From Paraburkholderia susongensis (GTDB taxonomy: Bacteria > Pseudomonadota > Gammaproteobacteria > Burkholderiales > Burkholderiaceae), in contig NZ_FXAT01000001.1 in NCBI RefSeq assembly GCF_900177725.1, positions 620,001-684,000 of the forward strand: 64,000 nucleotides of DNA. The letters run 5' to 3'. A model generated the notes under the pieces. The model had not been told where the DNA came from. It searched no databases and saw only the letters and a list, made by a program, of their open reading frames with translations. The stretch's first letter is position 1, and each line of letters begins with the position of its first letter. The position numbers were made by a program, and so were the translations under genes. This document shows, one piece after another, positions 1 through 8,261 of the stretch.

Positions 1-439
1 TGGCGGCCAGCTTGCGTCCATAGCCAAGCTGGCCTTGCATGCACGCATCGAAATTACGCAACAGGCGCTCGCTGATATCGTCGCGATCCTTCTGCGCGAC
101 CGGCTGCTCCAGGTAGCCGCGCGTGACCACGTCGGTGTAGTGCCCCTGGGTGAACGCGGAGAATTCGGCGAGCGTAAACGCCGAGCCCGGTTTCACCAGA
201 CGCGCGAGGTTTTCGTTGACCTGCGCCTTCAGGTTCGCATCGAGCTGCGTGGTCTGATCGACCATCAGAAAAAGCTCCTGCTGCGGCACGGCGGCCGGCG
301 CCTTGAGCTTGTTGGCCGCATAGCAGCTCGGCACGTCGTTGGTCGTGCCCGCCCAGCTCGCCGTCGCGGCGCACAGGCTGAGCACGCACACGCTGGCGGC
401 GGCGCAAAGACGGATCGGCAGACGAGTCATGAATTGCAT
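1..439 (-). CDS. Secreted hypothetical protein, 3' end cut by window edge
   Basis: The reading frame is open from an ATG at 439 to the first base of the window, giving about 146 residues without a stop. Residues 1-30 are a clear Sec signal peptide: two Arg residues early, then a hydrophobic stretch ending near Ala-Ser-Trp-Ala-Gly. The mature part has three visible Cys, is otherwise hydrophilic and has no motif I recognise. A second ATG lies at 430. I chose 439 because AGGGGCG precedes it and the gap to the upstream gene is only 11 nt. It is the third gene of a minus-strand set after an OmpA-type lipoprotein and a multi-helix membrane protein, which suggests an envelope role. Function unknown. 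Confidence 0.75.
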   Translation of the reverse strand, partial: MQFMTRLPIRLCAAASVCVLSLCAATASWAGTTNDVPSCYAANKLKAPAAVPQQELFLMVDQTTQLDANLKAQVNENLARLVKPGSAFTLAEFSAFTQGHYTDVVTRGYLEQPVAQKDRDDISERLLRNFDACMQGQLGYGRKLAA

Positions 440-450
440 GAGTTCGCCCC

Positions 451-2058
451 TCAACCCAACAGTGAATCGAGTTCGGCGGAACGCTTCGCCTTCTCGGCGT
501 CGGCGATGTCCGCTTCCGCTTTCTTGCGGCGGCCGATTTCGGCGATCACCGCTTTCTGCGTCGCCTCGTCCAGCGCGAGCACGTAAGCCTTCTTCTGCGC
601 CGGATCGGCCAGCGTGCCGAGGCGCGCCATATGTTCTTCGATGCCGCCAGGCAGCGCCGTGCTCAGCGAAGCGGGGGCCGTCGTCGCGGGTGCGGCTTGC
701 GGTGCGGCAGCGGTTTCCGACGCCGTGGTCGTCGTGGGCAATACCGGCACGGCCTGCGGCAAGGCTTGCGGCGCGACCTGCGATTGCGCAACGGATTGCG
801 CGGCCTGCTGCGCCAACGCGGCCTGCGCATTCTTCGCTGCCGCGTCCGCCGCTTCGCGGGCCGCTTTCTCGCGCGCCCGGACCTGCAACTGCTCGAGGTA
901 ATCGTCGAAGCTGAAGCGGTAGCCAGCGTGCGAGTTGCTGCTGTTTTCGGTCAGACGGCGCTGCAGATTCTGCAGTTGCGAATTGGCGAGCGCGATCAAC
1001 GGACGGAAGTAATCTTCGTAATCCTCATAAGTGGCGAAGCCGCGATTCGCGAGCCAGGCCGCATGACCGTCACGCGACGCGAAGCCGCCTTTGAAGCCCG
1101 CGTAAATACCGATGATCTGCGTCATCACGAAGATCACCGCCAGCGTGATGAAGGCGGCGATGCCCTCCGTCCTCGTCGACGCATGTTCGTCGCTTTGCGC
1201 CTTCGCGTCTGCCTTCTTCTGCGAGTCGGTGATGTCCGCGGGCAACGTGGCGGCGCTCGCGAACGGATTGCCGTTGTCGGTTGCGGTGATGCCGACCGTC
1301 TCGCGCGTCTGCTCGCCTTCCAGCGCGCTCATACGCATCCACGTCGACAGCACGGCGATCGCAATGATGACGACAATCGCCGCGCCCACCATGAAATAGC
1401 TGCCGTGCGCGCCGACGCGGTTGACGATCTGCTTGTACGAGGGCATGCCGTCATCGAGCGACTGGTTGCCCGACAGCGCGATCGGCGTGTGGAAGTCGCC
1501 CTTGCGGCCACCTTCCTGCCACTCCTTGCGGCAGCGGCGAATCAGATTCGAGCGATGCAGCTGATGGCCGGCCGCGTGCGTGAGAAACATCATCGCGACG
1601 CACAGCACGATCACGATCGCGAACATCAGCAGCGTGTGCGTGTTGGCGCTGCCGTCGCGCGCCATCCATGTGCCGAGCAGGTACGAAAAGCCGAGGCCTT
1701 CGGCGGCCACCAGCACCGTCAGCACGGCCCACAGCCAGATCGGCGTGGGCTTGCGGCCGTTGTCCTCGGCGCGCGACAGATACACGTTGCGGCGCTCGAA
1801 CTCGGTGCGCGAATGGTAGTGAACGAACTTGCCGTAGTCGGAGCACAACGTGCGTTCGGAATCGGTCCAGCCGGTCTTTTCGTCGGGCGTCGCGCTGCGC
1901 GAGAGCTTCGCCATCTTGCCGATCAACGGTACCTGATACCACCAGTGCATCAGCCGGAAATTGAGTGTGGCCCGATAGGCGAACAAGGTCGCCAGCACGA
2001 TGCCGGCCGCGACCACGGCGCCGACGAGCCAGCCGTGTTGCTGCATGAAGTCAAACAT
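451..2058 (-). CDS. Five-helix inner-membrane protein of unknown function
   Basis: The product has 535 aa with hydrophobic helices at about residues 10-28, 107-131, 141-163, 220-240 and 299-322. A soluble C-terminal half follows. It has an Ala/Gln-rich, coiled-coil-prone stretch (about 390-450), then an Ala/Pro/Thr linker and a charged helix at the end (about 470-535). I see no catalytic motif and do not recognise a named family. The gene lies between an OmpA-like lipoprotein gene (43 nt after that gene's stop) and a secreted-protein gene (11 nt), so the three are probably co-transcribed. A plausible but unproven idea is an inner-membrane partner of a peptidoglycan-bound outer-membrane lipoprotein. 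Confidence 0.8.
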   Translation of the reverse strand: MFDFMQQHGWLVGAVVAAGIVLATLFAYRATLNFRLMHWWYQVPLIGKMAKLSRSATPDEKTGWTDSERTLCSDYGKFVHYHSRTEFERRNVYLSRAEDNGRKPTPIWLWAVLTVLVAAEGLGFSYLLGTWMARDGSANTHTLLMFAIVIVLCVAMMFLTHAAGHQLHRSNLIRRCRKEWQEGGRKGDFHTPIALSGNQSLDDGMPSYKQIVNRVGAHGSYFMVGAAIVVIIAIAVLSTWMRMSALEGEQTRETVGITATDNGNPFASAATLPADITDSQKKADAKAQSDEHASTRTEGIAAFITLAVIFVMTQIIGIYAGFKGGFASRDGHAAWLANRGFATYEDYEDYFRPLIALANSQLQNLQRRLTENSSNSHAGYRFSFDDYLEQLQVRAREKAAREAADAAAKNAQAALAQQAAQSVAQSQVAPQALPQAVPVLPTTTTASETAAAPQAAPATTAPASLSTALPGGIEEHMARLGTLADPAQKKAYVLALDEATQKAVIAEIGRRKKAEADIADAEKAKRSAELDSLLG

Positions 2059-2101
2059 GATTCCCCCGCTTTTCCTGTATCGATACGGTATTTATCTGGC
2101 C

Positions 2102-3988
2102 TTATCTGGCGATGGCGGGCCGGAAGTCGGCCGCGTAATACTTGCCCTGTTGCGCGCGCACGAGTTGTCCCTGACTCGCGACGAACGGCGCCGTCTTCGG
2201 AAAGACGATGTCCATGCAATTGAACAGCTTGCCGTTGTCGACGAACACGCGATACAGCACGCCCTGGCTGACCGGATACGCGTTCACGCGCGGGTGCAGC
2301 TGAAACGAGGGCCTGGCGCTTTGCGCCTGCGCTGGTGTGTAGTCCTGATAGACGACGAGTTCCGGGTTGTGCACGGGCGCCGCGCCATCGCGCAGCACGG
2401 CCACGTTCTTGAGCGCGACCAGATGACCGTTGACGGTCTGCGCCCACGATGTGTCGTAAAGCCCAGGGTAGTACTGCGAGGTCTTGAGGTTGAGGTCGGC
2501 GTCGTTGCTGACCGACTTCACGCTGTTGGCCACGCGAACCCGGTCGTTCGCGCAGGTGCGCGAGACGGGCGCGTCGTCGGCCTTGGCGTCGGAGAAAATC
2601 GACAGCGCCGATTTCTGTTGCGTCACGCTGCCGAAGTTGACGCCGAGCGACGCGGGCGCTGCTTCGTGCCAGCCGAAATCGACTTCGCCGGCCTTGACGG
2701 ACAACGGCGCGGCCACGCCTCCCGTAGCGGGAGCGGCGGCCGTGGCAAAGGCCGATGCGGTAGCCGTGGGCTTCGACGGTGTAGCCGATGCAAGCGCGGC
2801 AGCCGGCGTTTGCGCACTACCGGCGCCAGCGGTTTTCGCCGTCGTGTTCGTGCCAGCGGCGCTTGGGCTTACCGCGTTCGTTGCATTCGCCGAGTTCGTC
2901 GCGACGGAAGCCGACGTGGCCGCCGCAGCCGCCGCGCTCGCGTTATCCGTATCCGTGCGGACGCCAGCCGAACGGCTATTGGCATCGGCCACGGCCGCCG
3001 CCTTGCCCGTCGCCCTGCCTTTTGCGCGCCGCGAGCCGGCGCGCGGCGTCTCGTGTGCGCCGCTGTCGGCCGCCACGTGCGCGTCGGCTTGCGCCGTTCG
3101 ATCGACCGGGCGGTAGTACTGGTAATTCGGCGTGCGGCTGCTCAGGTAGTTCGACAGAATGTCGGACTTCACGTCGGTCAGATCGACGATTTCCACCCGG
3201 CGGTTGCTGGCGCGGCCTTCTTCCGTGCGGTTATCCGCGATCGGCAAGGTTTCACCGGCACCCTGATAGAACACCGAGTCGGCCGGCACGCCTTTCGCCG
3301 CGAACAGCTTCGCCACCGCGCGGGCGCGGCGCTCCGACAGATCCGCATTGTGCTGCGAGTCGCCGGTGTCGTCGGTGTGGCCGATCAGGAGGATGCGCGT
3401 GCTCGCCACCGCCGCCCGCTCTTGCGGCGTGCTCGCGCTCGCGAGACGCGTTTGCGGCCGGTACTGTTCCGCGATCTCGCCGAAATAGCGTTGCGCTTCG
3501 GGCGTCAGCGTGTCGGAGCCGCTGCGGAATTCCATGTTGCGCGGCATGTCCTTGATCGACACGCTGAGGCCAACCGGTTGCGCGTGCGAATCGCCGTCGG
3601 CCACTGCGACCGGGCTCACCGTCATGTCGAGATTGTTGGCCTTCGCGATTTTCGACAGCGCGCAGCGGCGCGCATCGAACGCGTGACCGACCAGACCGCC
3701 GGTCGCCGCACCGATCGCCGCGCCTATCAGGCCGCCAATCAGCTTGTTTCGGGAGACGGCCACGCCGATGGCCGTGCCGACAACCGCCCCGCCCACGCCG
3801 CCGATATTGCGCGCGTTATCCGAGCACGGATCGGCATTGTCGAAATGGGTTTGAATAAACTGCGCGAATCCGTTGGACGCGTGATTGGCGCTTCCCGAGG
3901 ACGCGCCATTGGTTTGACCACCCTGCATATCCGCGCAGCCGCTTACACCGACCGTCGCGATCAAGGCAACACAAATCGGCCTTTTCAT
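2102..3988 (-). CDS. OmpA-family lipoprotein with glycine zipper and unknown C-terminal domain
   Basis: The product has 628 aa from the ATG at 3988. I preferred this start because it gives a lipoprotein signal with lipobox Val-Ser-Gly-Cys at Cys18; an ATG at 4099 would bury that signal. Residues 62-103 form a glycine-zipper stretch. Residues 150-270 are an OmpA-C peptidoglycan-binding domain, with the motif GHTDDTGD and the later NRRVEI. A long Ala/Thr/Ser linker follows (about 310-470). The last 150 residues form a separate domain I do not recognise. Expected location is the outer membrane, gripping peptidoglycan. It probably leads an operon with the two genes downstream. Confidence 0.85.
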   Translation of the reverse strand: MKRPICVALIATVGVSGCADMQGGQTNGASSGSANHASNGFAQFIQTHFDNADPCSDNARNIGGVGGAVVGTAIGVAVSRNKLIGGLIGAAIGAATGGLVGHAFDARRCALSKIAKANNLDMTVSPVAVADGDSHAQPVGLSVSIKDMPRNMEFRSGSDTLTPEAQRYFGEIAEQYRPQTRLASASTPQERAAVASTRILLIGHTDDTGDSQHNADLSERRARAVAKLFAAKGVPADSVFYQGAGETLPIADNRTEEGRASNRRVEIVDLTDVKSDILSNYLSSRTPNYQYYRPVDRTAQADAHVAADSGAHETPRAGSRRAKGRATGKAAAVADANSRSAGVRTDTDNASAAAAAATSASVATNSANATNAVSPSAAGTNTTAKTAGAGSAQTPAAALASATPSKPTATASAFATAAAPATGGVAAPLSVKAGEVDFGWHEAAPASLGVNFGSVTQQKSALSIFSDAKADDAPVSRTCANDRVRVANSVKSVSNDADLNLKTSQYYPGLYDTSWAQTVNGHLVALKNVAVLRDGAAPVHNPELVVYQDYTPAQAQSARPSFQLHPRVNAYPVSQGVLYRVFVDNGKLFNCMDIVFPKTAPFVASQGQLVRAQQGKYYAADFRPAIAR

Positions 3989-4347
3989 ATTCGCCGTTAT
4001 TATCTTCGAAATGTCTAGCAACAGCCGCGACCCAACCGCCCTCTCAAGCGTGCGACCGACCCCGTACGACAATGCCGGCATTAAAGCGGCATCGCGCATT
4101 ACTACCTATCTTTCTATTTGGGCGTGATCCTAGCATGGGATTACGGCTGCTAATCAATGATTTTTTAATTACAAATACCTTACCCTGAATATAAGCCGGC
4201 GAATGATCTGGCCGTTTTATGTACGCGAAATCGTTTGCGCGTGTTCGATAATGATTCATTTTTGCATGTCCCGGTGATGAGAAAATCACCCGGTTGCGTC
4301 CGCCAGTCACGCACGCAACCGGATTCGCCGATTATTTTCCCGGCGCG
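3989..4347. other. Gene-free stretch, AT-richer than surroundings
   Basis: About 360 bp lie between the broken lipoprotein gene and the OmpA-type lipoprotein gene. The part from about 4100 to 4260 is visibly richer in A and T than the flanks. It should hold the promoter of the OmpA-led operon, but I cannot name convincing -35/-10 boxes. An inverted repeat near 4290-4322 is listed separately. I see no credible coding frame. Confidence 0.5.
4290..4322 (-). terminator. Hairpin downstream of the broken lipoprotein gene
   Basis: CCGGTTGCGT (4290-4299) pairs perfectly with ACGCAACCGG (4313-4322) across a 13-nt loop. On the minus strand it is followed within a few bases by TTTT. It lies 26 bp past the end of the minus-strand lipoprotein reading frame, the right place for its terminator. 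Confidence 0.5.
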
Positions 4348-5634
4348 TCAGCGTTTATTGCAAAGACCCATCACAAAGAATCCCGAACCGTTCGGCTCGT
4401 CGAGCCAATACATCGTCGTACTGTTGACGGGCAACAACACTGTCGTTTCCTTGCCCGCCGTCAGTTGAAACTGCGCGGCGATCATGCCGTCGATTCCCTG
4501 CGCAATCACCGGATCGGCGCTCGAGCGCGCCGCCGCATCGAGATCGAACGCGGCGTTGTAGCTCAGCGCCTGATGCAAGGTGCCGTCGGCGTTCACCATC
4601 TGGCCGCCGGCGATGGTCGACTCGATCACGTCGGCCTTGCCGGTCAGCACATTGCCGGGCGTCGTGTCGGGCTCGAGGCACACCCACTAGCCGTCATAGT
4701 CACCGCTGCGCAGCGTGCGGGTCGTGGTCAGCACCCACGAGCCGGTGCGCGGATTGCCTTCCGGCGCAAAACCGAAGCGGTCGACGAACAGCGTCGTGTT
4801 GCCGCCCTGGCGCGTAACGAACGCGCGGCCGATGGTCTGGCCGCCGATCGTGATATCGAACGCGCCGGGGTAGCTGGCCTGATCGGGGTCGGGGCTGAAC
4901 GTCGCGGTGTCGGTCAGCGTGGCGCCGGTCGACGGATCGACGTTCGTGCAGGTGTCGGCATACGCCTTGCCAAAACAGAAGCGCGCGCTGCCATCCGCGT
5001 TGATCTTGACCTGGCCGGCCTCCGGCTCCTGCCAGCCGACCGGCACGCCCAGCTTGCTATAGTCGCCCGTCAGCGAGACGAGGCTGTAGGTGCCCGCGAG
5101 TTGCGCGAGGCCGGTCACGCCGTTGTTGGTGAGCGCGAGCTGCCCTTGCAGCAGCCCGCCGCCGCCGAGCAGATTCGGCACGTTCGACAGCGCCCCGCTC
5201 AGCAGGCCCGCGCCGTCGGCGTCCTTCGACAGCGACAGGGACAGCTTCAGCGCGGTGGCCTGCGCCGGCGACAGCGGCGAGCCGGCCGCCGCCGTCAGGT
5301 TGCTCACCGTGATCTGGCCGTTGTCGTTCTGATAGCTGCCGCTCACCTGCCCGCTCAGCCCGAATTGCGAGGTGACGAACGTGAGCGTCAAGCTGCCTGC
5401 GGCCGGCTGGTCGAGATCCACGCGGATCGTATCGCCGAAGCCCACGGTGCCGACATAACTGGAGCCGGATGCGAGCGGCGTCACGCTGCCCTGCGCGGGC
5501 GTGGTGGGCGTGCCCGTGGCGCCCGTGCCACCCGACGCGGCGGGGGTGCCACCATCGCCGCCGCCCCCGCAGGCGGCAAGCAGAATGGACAGGCTGGCAC
5601 TGATACAAAGCAAAGCGGTCGTGGTCTGTTTCAT
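4348..5634 (-). pseudogene. Lipoprotein gene interrupted by one in-frame amber codon
   Basis: One frame of 429 codons runs from the ATG at 5634 to a stop at 4348 with a single interruption, TAG at 4687-4689. Before it lie 315 residues, with a lipoprotein signal (Leu-Ala-Ala-Cys, then Gly-rich). After it the same frame continues for 112 residues beginning Trp-Val-Cys-Leu-Glu-Pro, with the same codon style. The two parts therefore look like one original protein; CAG or GAG to TAG would explain it. The N-terminal part has a Gly/Thr/Pro linker, then beta-rich segments. I do not recognise the family. It may be a recent pseudogene, a truncated but secreted lipoprotein, or a sequencing error. Confidence 0.7.
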
Positions 5635-5690
5635 TGTGTATTTGATGGCACTGGTAAAGAATTAAAAAAACATCGGTTTAAAACCGCGCT

Positions 5691-5975
5691 TCATTCAAGG
5701 TTGTTGCAATAGTCGAGAAAACTTCTTTGCAAGCGGGGATGCGCGTCGATCACCGACGCACACAAACCGGGAAATCGTTTCAGGAATGGAATCAACGGTG
5801 TGTTGTCGCGCGGAAATGCCCATTCTTCGCTTGGGCACATCACCACGGCTTTTTTCGAGTCGGCGGTAATTTCTATCCGCGGCCACGCGAGACAGATAAA
5901 ACAGCCGGCGACAAACACATTGGTATCGGAATGAAAAGCCTGCGGGACATTGTCCAGAATGAATTGCAGCTCCAT
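5691..5975 (-). CDS. Small orphan protein in an AT-richer patch
   Basis: The frame from the ATG at 5975 encodes 94 aa beginning MELQFILDN and ending near Asn-Asn-Leu-Glu. The composition looks protein-like (mixed hydrophobic and charged, four Cys, several Trp/Phe) but I recognise no motif. The same frame could extend upstream to an ATG at 6167; that extension has low-quality composition, so I chose the shorter form. The surrounding 5.64-6.28 kb is less GC-rich than its neighbours and lacks their strong third-position G/C bias, which fits acquired or degrading DNA. An overlapping minus frame reaching 6237 is equally unsupported. The call is tentative. Confidence 0.4.
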   Translation of the reverse strand: MELQFILDNVPQAFHSDTNVFVAGCFICLAWPRIEITADSKKAVVMCPSEEWAFPRDNTPLIPFLKRFPGLCASVIDAHPRLQRSFLDYCNNLE

Positions 5976-6282
5976 GGATTCTATATTTCTTATCGATGAC
6001 CGTTGTTGCGAAGATTTCGCGTAAAGAAAGCGGGTTCGCCCACCAGCCGCGGACCGGATCGACGCGATTGGGCGTCTTATTGGTGTATTCGGTCGAAGTG
6101 CCAATTTGTTCGCCTTGCTGGCGAAATTTTTTTGAACCCGTTTTTCGGCTTGCGCCGCCACGGCCAATGCAATGTATCAATTCGCCACACAACCTTTTAG
6201 GTTGCATTGAAACCCAAAGAGCACTGTATGTCAACAAGTAGCAATGCGACTATTAAGGTAGCAAATCAAACGGTGCAGAGAC
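5976..6282. other. Gene-free AT-richer stretch upstream of XRE regulator
   Basis: About 300 bp, AT-richer than the rest of the window, between the small orphan gene and the plus-strand XRE regulator. It presumably contains divergent promoters. I see no reliable coding frame, clear -35/-10 pair or inverted repeat. Confidence 0.4.
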
Positions 6283-6633
6283 ATGGACAGAGAGCAGGAA
6301 CAGGCGCTGGCGGAAGCCGTGGGGCGCGCGATCGCGCGCAAGCGTGTGGAGGCGGGTTTGACGCAGGAGCAGGTGGCCGAACAGTTGGCGCTCGGCCGTG
6401 AAGCGGTGGCGCGCGTCGAACGGGGCACGGCGATTCCGACCATCGTTCGGCTGGTCGAACTGGCCGAGCTGTTTGGTTGCCGTACCGAGGAGTTTCTGTC
6501 CGGCGCATCCACGCGCGAGGACGATCAGGCCGTGGCGATCGCAGGCGCCCTGCGAGGGGTGTCGTTAAAAGACCGGCAGATGCTGATGGAATGGCTCACG
6601 ACGCTGGCGCAGCGTCTGCGCAAAGGGGCTTGA
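6283..6633 (+). CDS. XRE-family transcriptional regulator
   Basis: The product has 116 aa. A Cro/C1-type helix-turn-helix spans about residues 12-66 (AIARKRVEAGLTQEQVAEQL, then ALGREAVARVERG and IPTIVRLVELAELFGC). A short helical tail of about 45 residues follows, with no sensor domain. Such single-domain regulators act as cytoplasmic repressors, often of neighbouring or mobile genes. Its natural targets would be its own promoter or the small gene at 5691-5975, since it sits beside the AT-richer patch. It converges with the caspase gene downstream. Confidence 0.85.
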   Translation: MDREQEQALAEAVGRAIARKRVEAGLTQEQVAEQLALGREAVARVERGTAIPTIVRLVELAELFGCRTEEFLSGASTREDDQAVAIAGALRGVSLKDRQMLMEWLTTLAQRLRKGA

Positions 6634-6673
6634 GCGAAAGCACGGGCGGAGACAAAGATAGAACCCAGGCGCA

Positions 6674-6691
6674 GCGTCGCCAGCGCGACGC
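6674..6691. repeat. Short hairpin between convergent XRE and caspase genes
   Basis: GCGTCGC (6674-6680) pairs perfectly with GCGACGC (6685-6691) across a 4-nt loop. It lies between two converging genes but has no T-run, so a terminator role is only possible. Confidence 0.3.
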
Positions 6692-6709
6692 CCGCCGCCC
6701 AGTTGCGCC

Positions 6710-8146
6710 CTACTGCACCGGCGGCGGCCTGCGGCTTTGACGCGCCATGCTATTCATCATGGTCGTCATGGCTTCCGCCAGGTTTCGCGCGGCATCGCCC
6801 TGGCCCGTTTCGGCGCGCAGTTGCGCGAGGTCGAGTTTGGCCCGCGTGTAGTCTTGCGCGGCTGCGCGCGCCAGCCATTTTTCGGCTTCGTCATAGTCGC
6901 GGTTGACGATCTTTCCTTCGAAGTACGCCTCGCCGAGCAAGGTCTGCGCAATCGGATAATTCGTCTGTGCCGCGCGCCGGTAATACGCAAGCGCGGCTCG
7001 CGTATCGCGCGGCATGCCGAGTCCCTCTTCCGCCATCATGCCGAGTGTCGTCAGCGCGGCCGGGTCGTGCGGACGGCCGCGCAGATTGCGAATCGACGCG
7101 GCGCTGCTGTGTTGCGCGCTCATCGTGAGGCGGTATTCGGCGTCGTCCCAAGAATCGGCGCGCTGCTGCGCGGCAGCGTCGGCGGCCACCGTGCCCGCGC
7201 CACCGAAGTTCGCCGCAGCCGGCGCGTTCTGCTGCGGGAGCGCGCCGTGGTTTTGTCCGTGCGTTTGTCCACGCGGTTGTCCACGCGTTTGCCCCTCGAC
7301 GGCCGCGAGCGGCGCGGGAGCCGGCAGGTTCGGCGGCGCGGCGCGCGCGAGCGTCACGTCACCGATCAAGCCGCTCTCGATCCACGGACGCTGCTGGCCG
7401 CGCGTGATGTCGCTGACCTGCTGCTGCGTCTGTTCGAGCGCACCCTTGATCGTCGCGTTCGGCGCTTTCATATACATCGACAGATAGTAGGCAAACGGAC
7501 CGTCATCGACGGCGGTACCGAAGGTGCGCATCGAATCGTACGCGGACGCCTGCCCCGCCGTCGAATAGGCGATCAGTTCGCCGCGCGCGGCGCTCTCGCG
7601 CTTGAGCGCCGCACCCGCGCCGCCGCGCGACGGCACCCGGCATGCATCGATCAGCGCAATGAACGAACCAGGTTGCGCGGCCTTGACCTTGGTGCGCACC
7701 ATGTCGAGGCGGATCGCGCGCTCGAGCAGGATCGCGCGCGTCATCGCGTTGATCGGCACGCCGGCTCGCACGGGCACGAGGAAGTTGTCGCCGCTCGCCT
7801 CGAAGCCGTGCCCCGCGTAATAGAACACCACGACCTGAGCGCCTTGCGCGTGCGCGGCCAGCCAGTCCACCGCACCGTTGAATTCATCGCGCGACAGGTC
7901 TTCGCTCACGTGCGTGTCGAAGCCGAGTTGGCGCAGTGTTTCGCCGATCAGACGAGCGTCGTTGGCAGGCGAGAGCAACCGGTCGGCGCCCGCATACGCG
8001 CTGTTGCCGATCACCAGCGCGACCTTCGCGCCGGACGGCATGGGCCAGGCCGGCGCGGCGCTGGATGCGGCATCGGCGCAGGTGGCGATGCCGGCCACGG
8101 CCAGGCACAGCAGAGTCAGCAGAACACGGCGAAAAGAAACGCGCAT
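6710..8146 (-). CDS. Exported caspase-like (C14) protein with Sel1 repeats
   Basis: The product has 478 aa. Residues 1-27 are a signal peptide ending Ala-Asp-Ala-Ala, so the protein is probably periplasmic (the -1 residue before Cys23 is Thr, a poor lipobox). Residues 38-260 match the caspase/peptidase C14 fold: VALVIGNSAY, the catalytic His in FYYAGHG (His113) and the catalytic Cys in LIDACR (Cys169). A Pro/Gly/Gln linker at about 284-300 carries four Gly-Gln units encoded by 12-bp repeats. Two Sel1-like repeats cover about 358-440. Known family members are Arg/Lys-specific Cys proteases. The gene lies 115 bp after the anti-sigma-like gene on the same strand, which suggests a signalling link. 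Confidence 0.88.
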   Translation of the reverse strand: MRVSFRRVLLTLLCLAVAGIATCADAASSAAPAWPMPSGAKVALVIGNSAYAGADRLLSPANDARLIGETLRQLGFDTHVSEDLSRDEFNGAVDWLAAHAQGAQVVVFYYAGHGFEASGDNFLVPVRAGVPINAMTRAILLERAIRLDMVRTKVKAAQPGSFIALIDACRVPSRGGAGAALKRESAARGELIAYSTAGQASAYDSMRTFGTAVDDGPFAYYLSMYMKAPNATIKGALEQTQQQVSDITRGQQRPWIESGLIGDVTLARAAPPNLPAPAPLAAVEGQTRGQPRGQTHGQNHGALPQQNAPAAANFGGAGTVAADAAAQQRADSWDDAEYRLTMSAQHSSAASIRNLRGRPHDPAALTTLGMMAEEGLGMPRDTRAALAYYRRAAQTNYPIAQTLLGEAYFEGKIVNRDYDEAEKWLARAAAQDYTRAKLDLAQLRAETGQGDAARNLAEAMTTMMNSMARQSRRPPPVQ

Positions 8147-8261
8147 GAGGACCTCAGGCGGATGAAACGTCGAAGGCGCGATGCGGCACGCCGGCCGCGG
8201 CCCCGCCGTTGATCCGCCGTGTAGTGGCGTTGCTCGACATGACTCTCCCGCGTCGATTCAA

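Noticed and set aside
2000..4018. Long plus-strand frame of 672 codons opposite the OmpA-type lipoprotein
   Set aside because: Arg/His/Ala-rich composition typical of antisense frames in high-GC DNA; the minus-strand frame has a signal peptide and OmpA domain.
4684..4689. Programmed stop-codon read-through or pyrrolysine at the TAG
   Set aside because: No recoding signal or pyrrolysine genes seen; one point mutation is simpler.
6737..8212. Long plus-strand frame opposite the caspase gene
   Set aside because: Antisense composition, no motif; the minus strand encodes a complete caspase domain.
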